Below, in pieces: positions 1 through 8,307 of a DNA stretch of 64,000 bases (the first letter of the stretch is position 1; the number at the start of each line of letters is the position of its first letter). The notes under the pieces were generated by a model that saw only the letters and a program-made list of their open reading frames with translations, did no database searches and was not told the origin of the DNA. Location: positions 1-64,000 of the forward strand of contig JBGSIA010000155.1 in NCBI GenBank assembly GCA_041751935.1. The letters run 5' to 3'. The DNA is from JBBSJZ01 sp041751935 (GTDB taxonomy: Bacteria; Planctomycetota; Planctomycetia; Pirellulales; Pirellulaceae). A program made the translations under genes and the position numbers.

Positions 1-234
<234 letters not shown>

Positions 235-243
235 TCTTAGATA

Positions 244-269
244 GGTAGTATTGGGTGACCGATACTACC
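244..269 (+). other. short inverted repeat just after 16S rRNA
   Basis: GGTAGTAT at 244-251 pairs perfectly with ATACTACC at 262-269 across a 10-base loop, 16 bases after the mature 16S end. It may be part of the 3' processing stem of the precursor rRNA (an RNase III type site would need a partner upstream of 16S, outside the window). The pairing is seen; the role is inferred. Confidence 0.45.
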
Positions 270-364
270 GAATCCGTGGAAACGACTCTCGTATTGCACT
301 CAACAGAAAACATCTCCGCGGCTTTGGTCAGCGGAGCCACTTCATCACCAATGAATCAACGAAG

Positions 365-402
365 ACCCAGCTTGGCGCGTCGCCTGCCAAGCTGGGTTTT
401 TT
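365..402 (+). terminator. intrinsic terminator of the 16S rRNA transcript
   Basis: ACCCAGCTTGGC at 365-376 is the perfect reverse complement of GCCAAGCTGGGT at 386-397. This gives a 12-bp GC-rich stem with a 9-base loop, followed directly by a run of T (397-402). It is a textbook rho-independent terminator on the plus strand about 140 bases beyond the 16S end, so the 16S gene is transcribed without a downstream 23S/5S. Confidence 0.92.
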
Positions 403-633
403 CGTGCGCGCACCGAAGGGTTTGGCGTTTTGGTCAACAAGCTCTATAGGCCTTTGACCGTTTGCAAATGACTGGCCTTAATTTTCTTAACCCAGCGGTG
501 GACCGAGAAAGTAGCTACCATAACCTAGGCAAGAAGCCAACATACTGCTTTGGTAGGCTTGCACTCGGAAAAATTTGAATCCCGATGGCGGCGAAACAAA
601 TAGTGCAACCAGTTTGCATATCTGGTCGGCAAC

Positions 634-2988
634 TTAACGGTTATCGAACTTCGTAGCCGCCGATTCTTCCAGCAAGTTTGCCTGCAAATACCGTGTTAGC
701 AGCCCCCAAAAATGTTGCGTTGTATTCGGCCCTTCCGAGATGGCATGTGAACGGTTGGGGTAGGGCATCACGGTGAAGTGCTTACCGTTTGCGATGAGTG
801 AGTTCATCAACACTTCCGTTCCCTGGAAATGACCGTTGTCGTCGCCCGTGCCGTGAACAAGCAATAGATTGCCTTGCAGATTGTGTGCATGAGTGAGTGG
901 AGAGCCGTCGCGATAATTGTCGCTGTTGTCCGTGGGCAAGCCCATGTATCGCTCTTGATAGATAGTGTCGTAAAGAAGCTGGTTCGCATTCGGGGCAATC
1001 GCGACGGCGGTATGATACAGCTCGGGGTAACGGAAGATAGCGTTCAGACTCATACTGCCGCCTCCGCTCCAACCCCAAATGCCAACCCGAGCTGCATCGA
1101 CATACGGCCAGCGTTGTAAAAGCACGCGAGTTGCCGCAGCTTGTTCCTGCGGAGCGATGATCCCTATCTGGCGATTCACAAACCTACGCCATTCTCGCCC
1201 TCGTGGTGCAAACGTGCCTCGATTGTCAATGCTGACGACAATGCATCCGCGCTGTGCCAACATCCGATGCCACATGCCACGTTGACCGCCCCACATGTCC
1301 TTCACCGTCTGGCCATACGGCTCGCCATAGACATGAACGAGTAGTGGATACTTGGCTTTTGCCGCAGTGTTCAGCCCAAGTGGCTGGATTGACCAAGCGT
1401 CGAGTAAAAGCCCATCGCCGATATCTACTTTAAAAAATTCGGTCGTGGGGAGTTCTAACGCAGCTAGCTTGTCACGAAGCTGGTGATTCTCCGCCAGTAC
1501 GCGCACCACCTTGTGATCTGGCAGTCGAATGAGTTCAACCACCGGTGGTGTCGTGAAATTTGAGTAAGTGTGAACGGCCCATCTGGCATCAGGAGAAATT
1601 TGATAAGTATGCCAGCCCGGTCTGCCAATCGGCGATAGAAGCTCCGGTGCTCCGCCTTTGATTCGAGTGCGATAAAGATATCGCTGCGTTGCATTCTCGG
1701 GTGATGCGGAGTAGTAAAGCCAACCACCATTGGTGTCGACCGCTTCGACATCGATGACGTCGAGCAATCCTCCTGTGACACGTTCAAAACGTCTGCCATC
1801 GAGTCCTGCAAGATAGGCATGACGCCAACCATCGCGCTCACTTAGCCAAAGCAAATCCTGACCCTTGTTAACCCAACGCACCGGGTTATCGTTCTCGAGC
1901 CACGCCGGGTCGGTCTCCTTGAACACCAACCGGGTCTTGCCGCTGATTGGATCGCCGAGAAGGACTCGGTTTTCGGTCTGCAAGCGATTGAACTGTTGAA
2001 CAAGTAGTGCTGCGCCATTGGGTGTCCATTCGACATGCGGTAGATAGTTCTCCCGGGGATCGCCCGGAATATCGAGCCAGAGCACCGGACCGCCACTCGC
2101 GCTGATAACGCCCACACGAGTCGCTGAATTCGTTTCGCCAACTTTGGGATAGGGGAAGGAAGTTATGCTTGGATAAGTACTATCTGTATTATTGAGCAAA
2201 TGAAACCGTCGTACGCCCGACGTATCGAACTGCCAGAATACGATCGATTGGCCGTCGGGGCTCCAGCGGTAGCCGTCGCGGATGCCCAATTCCTCCTCGT
2301 TCACCCAGTCGGAAGTTCCGTTTATAAGCGTGTTCGATCCGTCTGTCGTCAAAGCCGTAATGCTCAGGCTGTTCAGATCTTGGACGTAAAGATTGTTCTC
2401 GCGGACGTAGGCCACTCGAGAGCCGTCCGGCGAAAACTTGCAAAACATAAGTGTTGACGGTTCAGCATCTCCGCCGAGTTGCTTCAACAAGCGATTGCCA
2501 AGATCCATCACCCAATAGTTTCCTCGCGTATTTTGTCTCCAGACTCGCTTGCTGTTCGCGTAAATCAAGAGCTTCGTTTCGTCGACCGAAAGCTCGAAAC
2601 TTTCCACACCGAGCGGCTGTTGCTGATCCGTTGGAAGGAATGCCTGCTTGGACACGATGACCGTTTGTGTACCACTTTCCATGTCAATCTTCACCAAGTC
2701 GCGGCCGAGACGAGTGTCGCTTGGGTTGGCGAGAGTGAAATAGGCCGGGGCAAGCTTGCTCCAGTAAACAGGGACGCTCCTATCTTCCGAAAACTCGTGC
2801 AATCCGAAGATGCGGTCAACGGTAAGCCGCGAGTGTGGATGCGCAAGTTGGCCGCTGGCTATGGATGGGGCGATTGCCATGAGTGCGTATCCAATGAAAC
2901 AGGCGATAGCAGCCTGGCGGCACACCGACTTGATGCCAAACACCATTACACGAACCGAGAGTGTGCAAGCGGTAACCACAGTCTCCAT
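634..2988 (-). CDS. secreted prolyl oligopeptidase / dipeptidyl peptidase IV family protein (S9)
   Basis: A 784-residue serine peptidase with the DPP-IV layout: an N-terminal export segment, a beta-propeller of about 450 residues with repeated SPDG-type blades, then an alpha/beta-hydrolase domain. The triad is visible as Ser641 (GWSGGG), Asp716 (HGTGDDN, as in human DPP4 HGTADDN) and His748 (NRSHAI). It should release N-terminal dipeptides, typically with Pro or Ala in second position, outside the cytoplasm. The ATG at 2988 has AGGA about 9 bases upstream. An ATG at 2946 would give a neater signal peptide but has no such site. It stands alone, facing the 16S gene. Length is normal for the family. 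Exact substrate is unknown. Confidence 0.93.
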   Translation of the reverse strand: METVVTACTLSVRVMVFGIKSVCRQAAIACFIGYALMAIAPSIASGQLAHPHSRLTVDRIFGLHEFSEDRSVPVYWSKLAPAYFTLANPSDTRLGRDLVKIDMESGTQTVIVSKQAFLPTDQQQPLGVESFELSVDETKLLIYANSKRVWRQNTRGNYWVMDLGNRLLKQLGGDAEPSTLMFCKFSPDGSRVAYVRENNLYVQDLNSLSITALTTDGSNTLINGTSDWVNEEELGIRDGYRWSPDGQSIVFWQFDTSGVRRFHLLNNTDSTYPSITSFPYPKVGETNSATRVGVISASGGPVLWLDIPGDPRENYLPHVEWTPNGAALLVQQFNRLQTENRVLLGDPISGKTRLVFKETDPAWLENDNPVRWVNKGQDLLWLSERDGWRHAYLAGLDGRRFERVTGGLLDVIDVEAVDTNGGWLYYSASPENATQRYLYRTRIKGGAPELLSPIGRPGWHTYQISPDARWAVHTYSNFTTPPVVELIRLPDHKVVRVLAENHQLRDKLAALELPTTEFFKVDIGDGLLLDAWSIQPLGLNTAAKAKYPLLVHVYGEPYGQTVKDMWGGQRGMWHRMLAQRGCIVVSIDNRGTFAPRGREWRRFVNRQIGIIAPQEQAAATRVLLQRWPYVDAARVGIWGWSGGGSMSLNAIFRYPELYHTAVAIAPNANQLLYDTIYQERYMGLPTDNSDNYRDGSPLTHAHNLQGNLLLVHGTGDDNGHFQGTEVLMNSLIANGKHFTVMPYPNRSHAISEGPNTTQHFWGLLTRYLQANLLEESAATKFDNR

Positions 2989-3133
2989 CGCGGCAATTCC
3001 TGGGAAGTTGGATGTTTGAGCAAAGCGTTGAAGGTACGACTAAGTCGGCAAACTCCAATGTAGTGGATTCGCCCGAACGCCAGTTGCATAAGAAAACTCT
3101 GCCGAGTCCCGCTACGCATCAAGCAAGGATTGA

Positions 3134-4081
3134 TCATTCGCAGTACGACTTTCCCGGCCAGTCGCTCCACCATTGCTGGAAGAGCGCTAATTGCGTTTCG
3201 GCGAAACGTTTTTGACTTGGCGAGAGCCGATCGGTTTCATTGAAATGCAATTCGTAGTCAGCGTCCCCGAGCAAGACGAGCAAGTATTTGAAATACAACA
3301 CTAGATCGGCGCCTTCGTCAAACCGCGACAACTCGGCGAGCCCGTCTTCCAACTCTCTCGCCAGCTGCCTGGCTTTGACGTCACCCGATGCTGCGCGCTT
3401 GCAAAGCGTTACTAAATGCAAAACTTCACGCGGAAGGCAGTTACCGATTCCGGTGATCGTGCCGACCGCACCGCAACGGATATATCCATGACCGACTTGC
3501 GTATCGACGCCAACCATCAACAGGACGTCTGTATCGGCATGAGTGATGTTCTCGGCGGCGTAGGTCAGAGAAGCTGCACCACCGAATTCTTTAAAGCCAA
3601 CAAGATTCGGAAACTCGCGCCGAAGATCGAAGAACAAATCGGCTTTCGTCTCAAAGCCATAGTAGGGACTATTGTAGATCACTGCGGGCAGGCTGGGGGC
3701 TGCTGCAAGAATGCTGGCGAAATGAGCTCGTTGCGCCGCCACCGAAGTTCCGCGTGACAAAACGCGTGGAATCACCATCAACCCTTTTGCTCCCACGCGC
3801 TGGGCATGAGCGGCGTGAGCTACAGCGATCGATGTATTCTGAGCACCGGTGCCCACAATGACCGGCACCCCAGCATCCGATAGCCGGCAAACGCCCTCCT
3901 GTCGTTGCTCGTCCGTTAGCAGAGGCCAGTCGCCCATCGAACCACAGTAAACGACTGCATTCATGCCAACCTCAATCAGCGTCTGTGCCTTCTTCACCAG
4001 GGCAGGATAATTTGGCGAACGTCCCGGCAGGCACGGCGTCATCAACGCGGGAATACAACCTTGAAAGATGCTTGAATTCAA
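3134..4081 (-). CDS. dihydrodipicolinate synthase (DapA) family lyase/aldolase
   Basis: A 315-residue class I (Schiff-base) TIM-barrel protein of the DHDPS/N-acetylneuraminate lyase family. Lys164 (VGFKEFGG) is the expected imine lysine and Tyr136 (IYNSPYYG) the partner tyrosine; their spacing of 28 equals that of E. coli DapA (133/161). The usual GTTGE carboxylate loop is replaced by GSMGDW (about 47-52), so lysine biosynthesis is unlikely; a catabolic aldolase or deaminase fits better. The start is a TTG at 4081 with AAGGG close upstream. It lies 77 bases after an enolase-superfamily gene, which suggests one degradation pathway, possibly for hydroxyproline, a betaine or a sugar acid (inference). 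Confidence 0.85.
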   Translation of the reverse strand: MNSSIFQGCIPALMTPCLPGRSPNYPALVKKAQTLIEVGMNAVVYCGSMGDWPLLTDEQRQEGVCRLSDAGVPVIVGTGAQNTSIAVAHAAHAQRVGAKGLMVIPRVLSRGTSVAAQRAHFASILAAAPSLPAVIYNSPYYGFETKADLFFDLRREFPNLVGFKEFGGAASLTYAAENITHADTDVLLMVGVDTQVGHGYIRCGAVGTITGIGNCLPREVLHLVTLCKRAASGDVKARQLARELEDGLAELSRFDEGADLVLYFKYLLVLLGDADYELHFNETDRLSPSQKRFAETQLALFQQWWSDWPGKSYCE

Positions 4082-4158
4082 TGTCTGCCCTTTTCAAGGA
4101 TTTTTCGGTCTTAGGATTTGCGACAACATTTCCATGATTTCGTGAACTTAGACTCCGC

Positions 4159-5262
4159 TCAAGAGACTTCGACGACACACTTGCCCAGAACGTCCATTCG
4201 AGGCGTGACACCCAAACCAGGCTCGTTGCTTGCAGCCATGAATCCCGCCTGCCGCTGCGGTGCGCCGTCAGCCGTACTCACAGTAACATAACTGTTAAAA
4301 TCCGTGCTGGTGAATCGAAGCTCTTCGGGCGTGCTATGAGCAAGGTGTGCGATCGCTGCGGTTGTAATGTCGCCGCCCCAACTATCCTCCAACGTCATCG
4401 CGATTCCCATCGCGACGCACAGGTCGCGTGCCTGTTTCGTCTTCGTCAGTCCTCCGAGTTTGCTGATCTTCAGATTGACCACATCCATTGCCAGATCAGC
4501 TTTACCGCGTAGTAACATGTCAAGAGAGTCAATGTTCTCGTCAAGCACAAACGGATGACTTGTATTACGACGCACCGCGAGGCACTCTTCATAAGTCAGG
4601 CAGGGCTGTTCAATATAAACGTCAATGTCTTGGACGGCTCGGACCACACGCATCGCCTCGTGCTGGGTCCAGCCGGTATTGGCATCTGCAACGAGCCGGT
4701 CGGTCGTTTGCAACATGTCGCGCACGGCACGTATTCGTTCGATATCGGTGTCAGGGTCCCCGCCAACTTTTAGCTGAAACCGCGTATAGCCTTGTTCGCG
4801 GTAGCCTTGAACATTGCTAGCCATGGCGTCGGGTGCTTGTTGTGAAATGGCACGGTACAATCGCACACCGGCACCAAAACGTCCGCCCAACAACACGCAA
4901 ACTGGCAAGCCCGTTACTTTGCCGAGAATGTCCCAACAAGCGATATCGATTCCCGACTTCACGTACGGATGCCCTTTGAGCGCCGCATCCATTCGATGGT
5001 TCAGCTTCGCGAGTTCGCGCGGATCAAAGCCGAGCAGATGCGGACCGAGCTCGCGCAGTCCGGCTCGCACCCCTTCGGCATAGGCCGGCAGGTAAAATGG
5101 TCCAAGTGGACAGACTTCGCCGTATCCCACAAGTCCGCAGTCCGTTTCGACGCCGATGATGGTGCTGTCGAACACCGATACCGACTTCCCGCCGGACCAC
5201 TTATACGTTCCCTCGCTCAACGGCAGCTCGACGCGATGTGCAAATAGTCGTGAAATCTTCAT
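4159..5262 (-). CDS. mandelate racemase / muconate lactonizing enzyme family protein
   Basis: A 367-residue enolase-superfamily enzyme: N-terminal capping domain to about residue 120, then a modified TIM barrel. Metal ligands are Asp193 (ADANTGW), Glu219 (YIEQP) and Asp241/Glu242 (LDEN). Catalytic lysines are Lys165 (FQLKVGG, where the first lysine of the common KxK is Gln) and Lys265 (NLKISKLGG). This two-lysine MLE-type arrangement is used by racemases, epimerases and cycloisomerases, including hydroxyproline-betaine epimerase and cis-3-hydroxyproline dehydratase. With the DapA-family gene just downstream, a proline-derivative catabolic step is a reasonable guess, not proven. Length is typical. 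Confidence 0.87.
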   Translation of the reverse strand: MKISRLFAHRVELPLSEGTYKWSGGKSVSVFDSTIIGVETDCGLVGYGEVCPLGPFYLPAYAEGVRAGLRELGPHLLGFDPRELAKLNHRMDAALKGHPYVKSGIDIACWDILGKVTGLPVCVLLGGRFGAGVRLYRAISQQAPDAMASNVQGYREQGYTRFQLKVGGDPDTDIERIRAVRDMLQTTDRLVADANTGWTQHEAMRVVRAVQDIDVYIEQPCLTYEECLAVRRNTSHPFVLDENIDSLDMLLRGKADLAMDVVNLKISKLGGLTKTKQARDLCVAMGIAMTLEDSWGGDITTAAIAHLAHSTPEELRFTSTDFNSYVTVSTADGAPQRQAGFMAASNEPGLGVTPRMDVLGKCVVEVS

Positions 5263-5641
5263 TGCGGTTGGTCCAATCTACCGATGAGTCGTTGTCGCGT
5301 GCAGGAATTCAAGGCTTCAACGCACAAATGTAGCTCAACGAATCTCACGATCCTACGTGGGTCGCCGGGATAGTTTATTCCCGAGGAGTTTATCGAAGTC
5401 CTCGCAGCTGCTTGCGACGAGCCGAAACTTTCGAATCGTCCTCGTGATCACTGGTCACGTCGCGAGCTGCAAGACAAGATTGAACGGGTTGTGTTCGAAT
5501 ACAAATGACACAGAACAACATCGAATGTGTTCCCAGAGCGTCCCTTGGCAGGACGGTGCTGGTGGCGTAACACTTGTTGGTTTTGGGCTAGGACTCTCAC
5601 GAAGGCACAAAGGCTCGGAGGTGAAGGCACGAGCATGAGCC

Positions 5642-5704
5642 GTTGGTGTCTAGGCTTTAGCCGATTCTTTCCCAGGACTGAACGCCTAAAGGCTGAACAC
5701 CAAC
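5642..5704. repeat. imperfect inverted repeat, 22-base arms
   Basis: The left arm (5642-5663, beginning GTTGGTGTCTAGGC) and the reverse complement of the right arm (5683-5704, beginning GTTGGTGTTCAGCC) match at 18 of 22 positions, separated by 19 bases. As RNA this forms a long hairpin about 150 bases beyond the stop of the pseudopilin operon, with no T-run, so it is more likely a dispersed palindromic element or mRNA-end structure than a simple terminator. The pairing is seen; its family status is inferred. Confidence 0.6.
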
Positions 5705-5737
5705 CAAGTGTGAACATTGATTGTTCTAAGTTCGTGT

Positions 5738-5768
5738 CATTCGGCACGGAAGTTTCTAATGCCGAATT
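5738..5768. other. small inverted repeat
   Basis: ATTCGGCA (5739-5746) pairs with TGCCGAAT (5760-5767) over a 13-base loop, between the larger inverted repeat and the pseudopilin stop codon. No T-run is present. It may help end or protect the pseudopilin mRNA. Confidence 0.35.
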
Positions 5769-5850
5769 CGTAAATCGTTTGCGGGCCTGCAGACTCGCTC
5801 TCCGGCAAGTTTCATTTCCTGGAGAGAAGTCATGGAGCGGCCACAAGCGA

Positions 5851-8307
5851 CTACTCGGTGAAATCATGGATCAAGATTTGTTGCCGAATCTGTCCTGCTT
5901 TTGGATTGTACAGTCGCACTTGAATTTGCAATGCTTGCAGGTCGCTGGACGTTGGTGGCGTCACGTCAATTCGGGTCGTGCTCCCGGGAATAAAGCCCGT
6001 AGTTGTGCTTTGAACGTCGTTGGAAAGGGGAAGCGGCTCGCTAGGGACCGTCATGTTGGACCAATTTCGATAAGATACGGGTAGTTCCGTTAGATCGTTT
6101 GCCGGGTCGGAGTCTCCGTCATCCTTTTTGATCGTGTAGCTCAAGGGCACCAGGGAAAAAGGATTCCCTGTGGTCGCTGTGGCAAGTCCTTCTTGGTCGA
6201 AGCTATCTCCAGTGCGATAGTTGGATGTTCCAGTATCAAATACAGATTGGTAAAAGGAATGAACCAAGGAAATATCATTGCGTTGGCGAATGACAAATCG
6301 ACCTGCCCGCATCATCGCGCCCGAAAAATGAGCGTTAGCAGTGAGAGTACTCGACATCACCGCACCAGAGAACTCTGAGTTCAACTCCATCGCGGTAAGC
6401 CTTCCTGACGTGATCGCGCGAATACCTCCCAAGGAATGACCAGGCAGCTGGGTATATCCGAGATCAACAAAAGCTCCTTTGCCGATCGGCGGAAATCCAA
6501 ATGTCGGCGCTACCAAAGTACTGGTAACCACCCACCGTGAATTAAGGTCATTCAAGTTCACGAGTTCATCGTCTGTACCAGTAAAACCGAGTTCATCTGG
6601 GTCAAAGATGTTGTTTGGCGAAGTCAGGTCAGAAGCAACACCATCACCATCGTCGTCGCCGGGGCTTCCCTCGAAGTCGTTCGGACCTAGCGACATGTAA
6701 TAAGCTGCCCCTGGGTCAAACGCTTTAAGGTCGAACGAAAGGATGTCAGTGGCGACAATGTCACTGCCGCCGCGACTGACGATCGCCATGGCTTCGGTAT
6801 TGGAACCTGATGGAGCTGCGTTCGGTCCGCGAACTCGATCAGCAAGATTGAACTCTGGGCGCAAAAAACCGACCATTGTGAAGCGGCCGTAACGCCCCGT
6901 TAGTTGGTTATCTTGAATCTGGTCATTGCCGCCGGCAGTCGAACCCGCCAGTCCATCGGGATCTGCTTGTGCAGGAAGATTGCGATTGATTTCCGCTGTA
7001 TTCGTAAAATCGCGAATCTCTTCATGGCGAACCATGAATGGATGCGGCGGTGCCAGGGCAAGCTGGGGCAAGGTGGAGCCGACGCCGAAATTGGGCGCTG
7101 TGTTACTGAGCAAAACTTCCGGCATTCGTACATGTGCAAATCGGTTTTCTGGACGACTCAATAATCCCATATTGTTCGCCCGTATAAAACGCGTGGGCAT
7201 ACCGAATGAGGTTGTTGCATGCGCTACGCCTGGAGCTGTTGCTGGAGTATCCCAGGTATTGATCACACGGCTGATCGACACATCCATGACCTGTTGCACT
7301 CGCGCCAATCCGACAAGCCAATTCGGATCGTCATTCCCAGGAGCTACATCCCAGGCACCGGGAGCATCAACATAGTCCGCCGTAGCACCCGAGAAAAAGT
7401 TGCTGTTAACGGTGGGAGCCAAGGGATTAATAGATGCCGATGTTAATGGTTCAATGTGTTGCCCCATCGCGTTTACTACAAGCAGCGGTAAGACCTCGAT
7501 CGAATCCAAGGGTGGAGCAGGCGCAGTTGATCCATTAGCAGTTGCAATTTCTCCCAGTGTCATATTCAGATCACTGTTAACGAGCAATGCACGACGGTGT
7601 AAGTCGAGGCGGTCAGGGAGCAAGTCGCCGTCACCATCACGAAATTGGGGGTAGCCAGTACCGGTCTCGTATTCCAGTGTTCCCTCAAACGTTTGTGCTG
7701 AATCACGAGAACGCCAACGCGGAGAGAGCCAATACGCGATCTCAGATTGGCGACTGTAAAACGGAACCAATTCAGCACCACTGGCGGCAGTATATCCAGG
7801 CACCACACCCGCACTCCGACGAACTCGCTCCGCAAACTCGTGCGCCGCCAGCACTCCTCGAGGTATATACCCAATCATTGGCGGATCGGTATCGGGAACT
7901 TGGGTCGTGAAGGCTAAGTAGTCATCCAAGTCGCCGAAGCGATTTTGGGCGAAGTAATCCTGGTTCAGAGTCACAGCCGAATCAGCCAACTCAACGATAC
8001 TGGTCAACTCGTTAGTCATGGGACCTTCGTAGTAGACCAAGTAGCCTTCGTTAACGGTCGGAGTCGGCAGTCCCACGCCAGGGACGCTTGCGGTGCAATG
8101 CGACAATTCATTTCGCATGCGACCAATCACATCGCGCAGGTCCGCACTTAACTCCAGTTCCGCTTGGCTGCTGTTGATTCGGTCGCCAATCATTTTGAAC
8201 GCTTTAGTCAAGGCGACCATGATCAATAGTGACAGCGTCAGCGCGATCAGCACTTCAATGATCGAAAAACCGAATCGTTGCCGCCTGAAAAAAATCATAC
8301 TTCTCAT
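5851..8307 (-). CDS. large type II secretion / type IV pilus pseudopilin (GspJ/PilW-like)
   Basis: An 818-residue protein with a class III prepilin leader: short basic N-terminus (RRQRFG), cleavage between Gly and Phe, Glu at position +5 (FSIIEV), then one hydrophobic helix. Known GspJ/PilW proteins are about 200-350 residues, so this is about three times longer. The rest is a large periplasmic domain with Asp-rich calcium-type loops (DGDGDLLPD and DDDGDGVASD). Its ATG overlaps the stop of the 2258-residue gene (ATGA at 8304-8307), so translation is coupled. It is the last gene of the locus. The subtype is inferred from size and position; the prepilin signal is direct evidence. Confidence 0.82.
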   Translation of the reverse strand: MRSMIFFRRQRFGFSIIEVLIALTLSLLIMVALTKAFKMIGDRINSSQAELELSADLRDVIGRMRNELSHCTASVPGVGLPTPTVNEGYLVYYEGPMTNELTSIVELADSAVTLNQDYFAQNRFGDLDDYLAFTTQVPDTDPPMIGYIPRGVLAAHEFAERVRRSAGVVPGYTAASGAELVPFYSRQSEIAYWLSPRWRSRDSAQTFEGTLEYETGTGYPQFRDGDGDLLPDRLDLHRRALLVNSDLNMTLGEIATANGSTAPAPPLDSIEVLPLLVVNAMGQHIEPLTSASINPLAPTVNSNFFSGATADYVDAPGAWDVAPGNDDPNWLVGLARVQQVMDVSISRVINTWDTPATAPGVAHATTSFGMPTRFIRANNMGLLSRPENRFAHVRMPEVLLSNTAPNFGVGSTLPQLALAPPHPFMVRHEEIRDFTNTAEINRNLPAQADPDGLAGSTAGGNDQIQDNQLTGRYGRFTMVGFLRPEFNLADRVRGPNAAPSGSNTEAMAIVSRGGSDIVATDILSFDLKAFDPGAAYYMSLGPNDFEGSPGDDDGDGVASDLTSPNNIFDPDELGFTGTDDELVNLNDLNSRWVVTSTLVAPTFGFPPIGKGAFVDLGYTQLPGHSLGGIRAITSGRLTAMELNSEFSGAVMSSTLTANAHFSGAMMRAGRFVIRQRNDISLVHSFYQSVFDTGTSNYRTGDSFDQEGLATATTGNPFSLVPLSYTIKKDDGDSDPANDLTELPVSYRNWSNMTVPSEPLPLSNDVQSTTTGFIPGSTTRIDVTPPTSSDLQALQIQVRLYNPKAGQIRQQILIHDFTE

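Larger units (their letters stand above)
5263..5850. other. intergenic region with hairpins; no gene seen
   Basis: Nearly 600 bases between the enolase-superfamily gene and the 3' end of the pseudopilin operon. Short open frames exist on both strands (for example 5448-5867 minus) but have no recognisable domain and odd composition. The clear structures are the imperfect inverted repeat at 5642-5704 and a smaller one at 5738-5768. Confidence 0.6.

Noticed and set aside
5448..5867. 139-residue open frame on the minus strand next to the pseudopilin operon
   Set aside because: No recognisable domain, overlaps the inverted repeats and the end of a real gene, and its composition looks like non-coding sequence.
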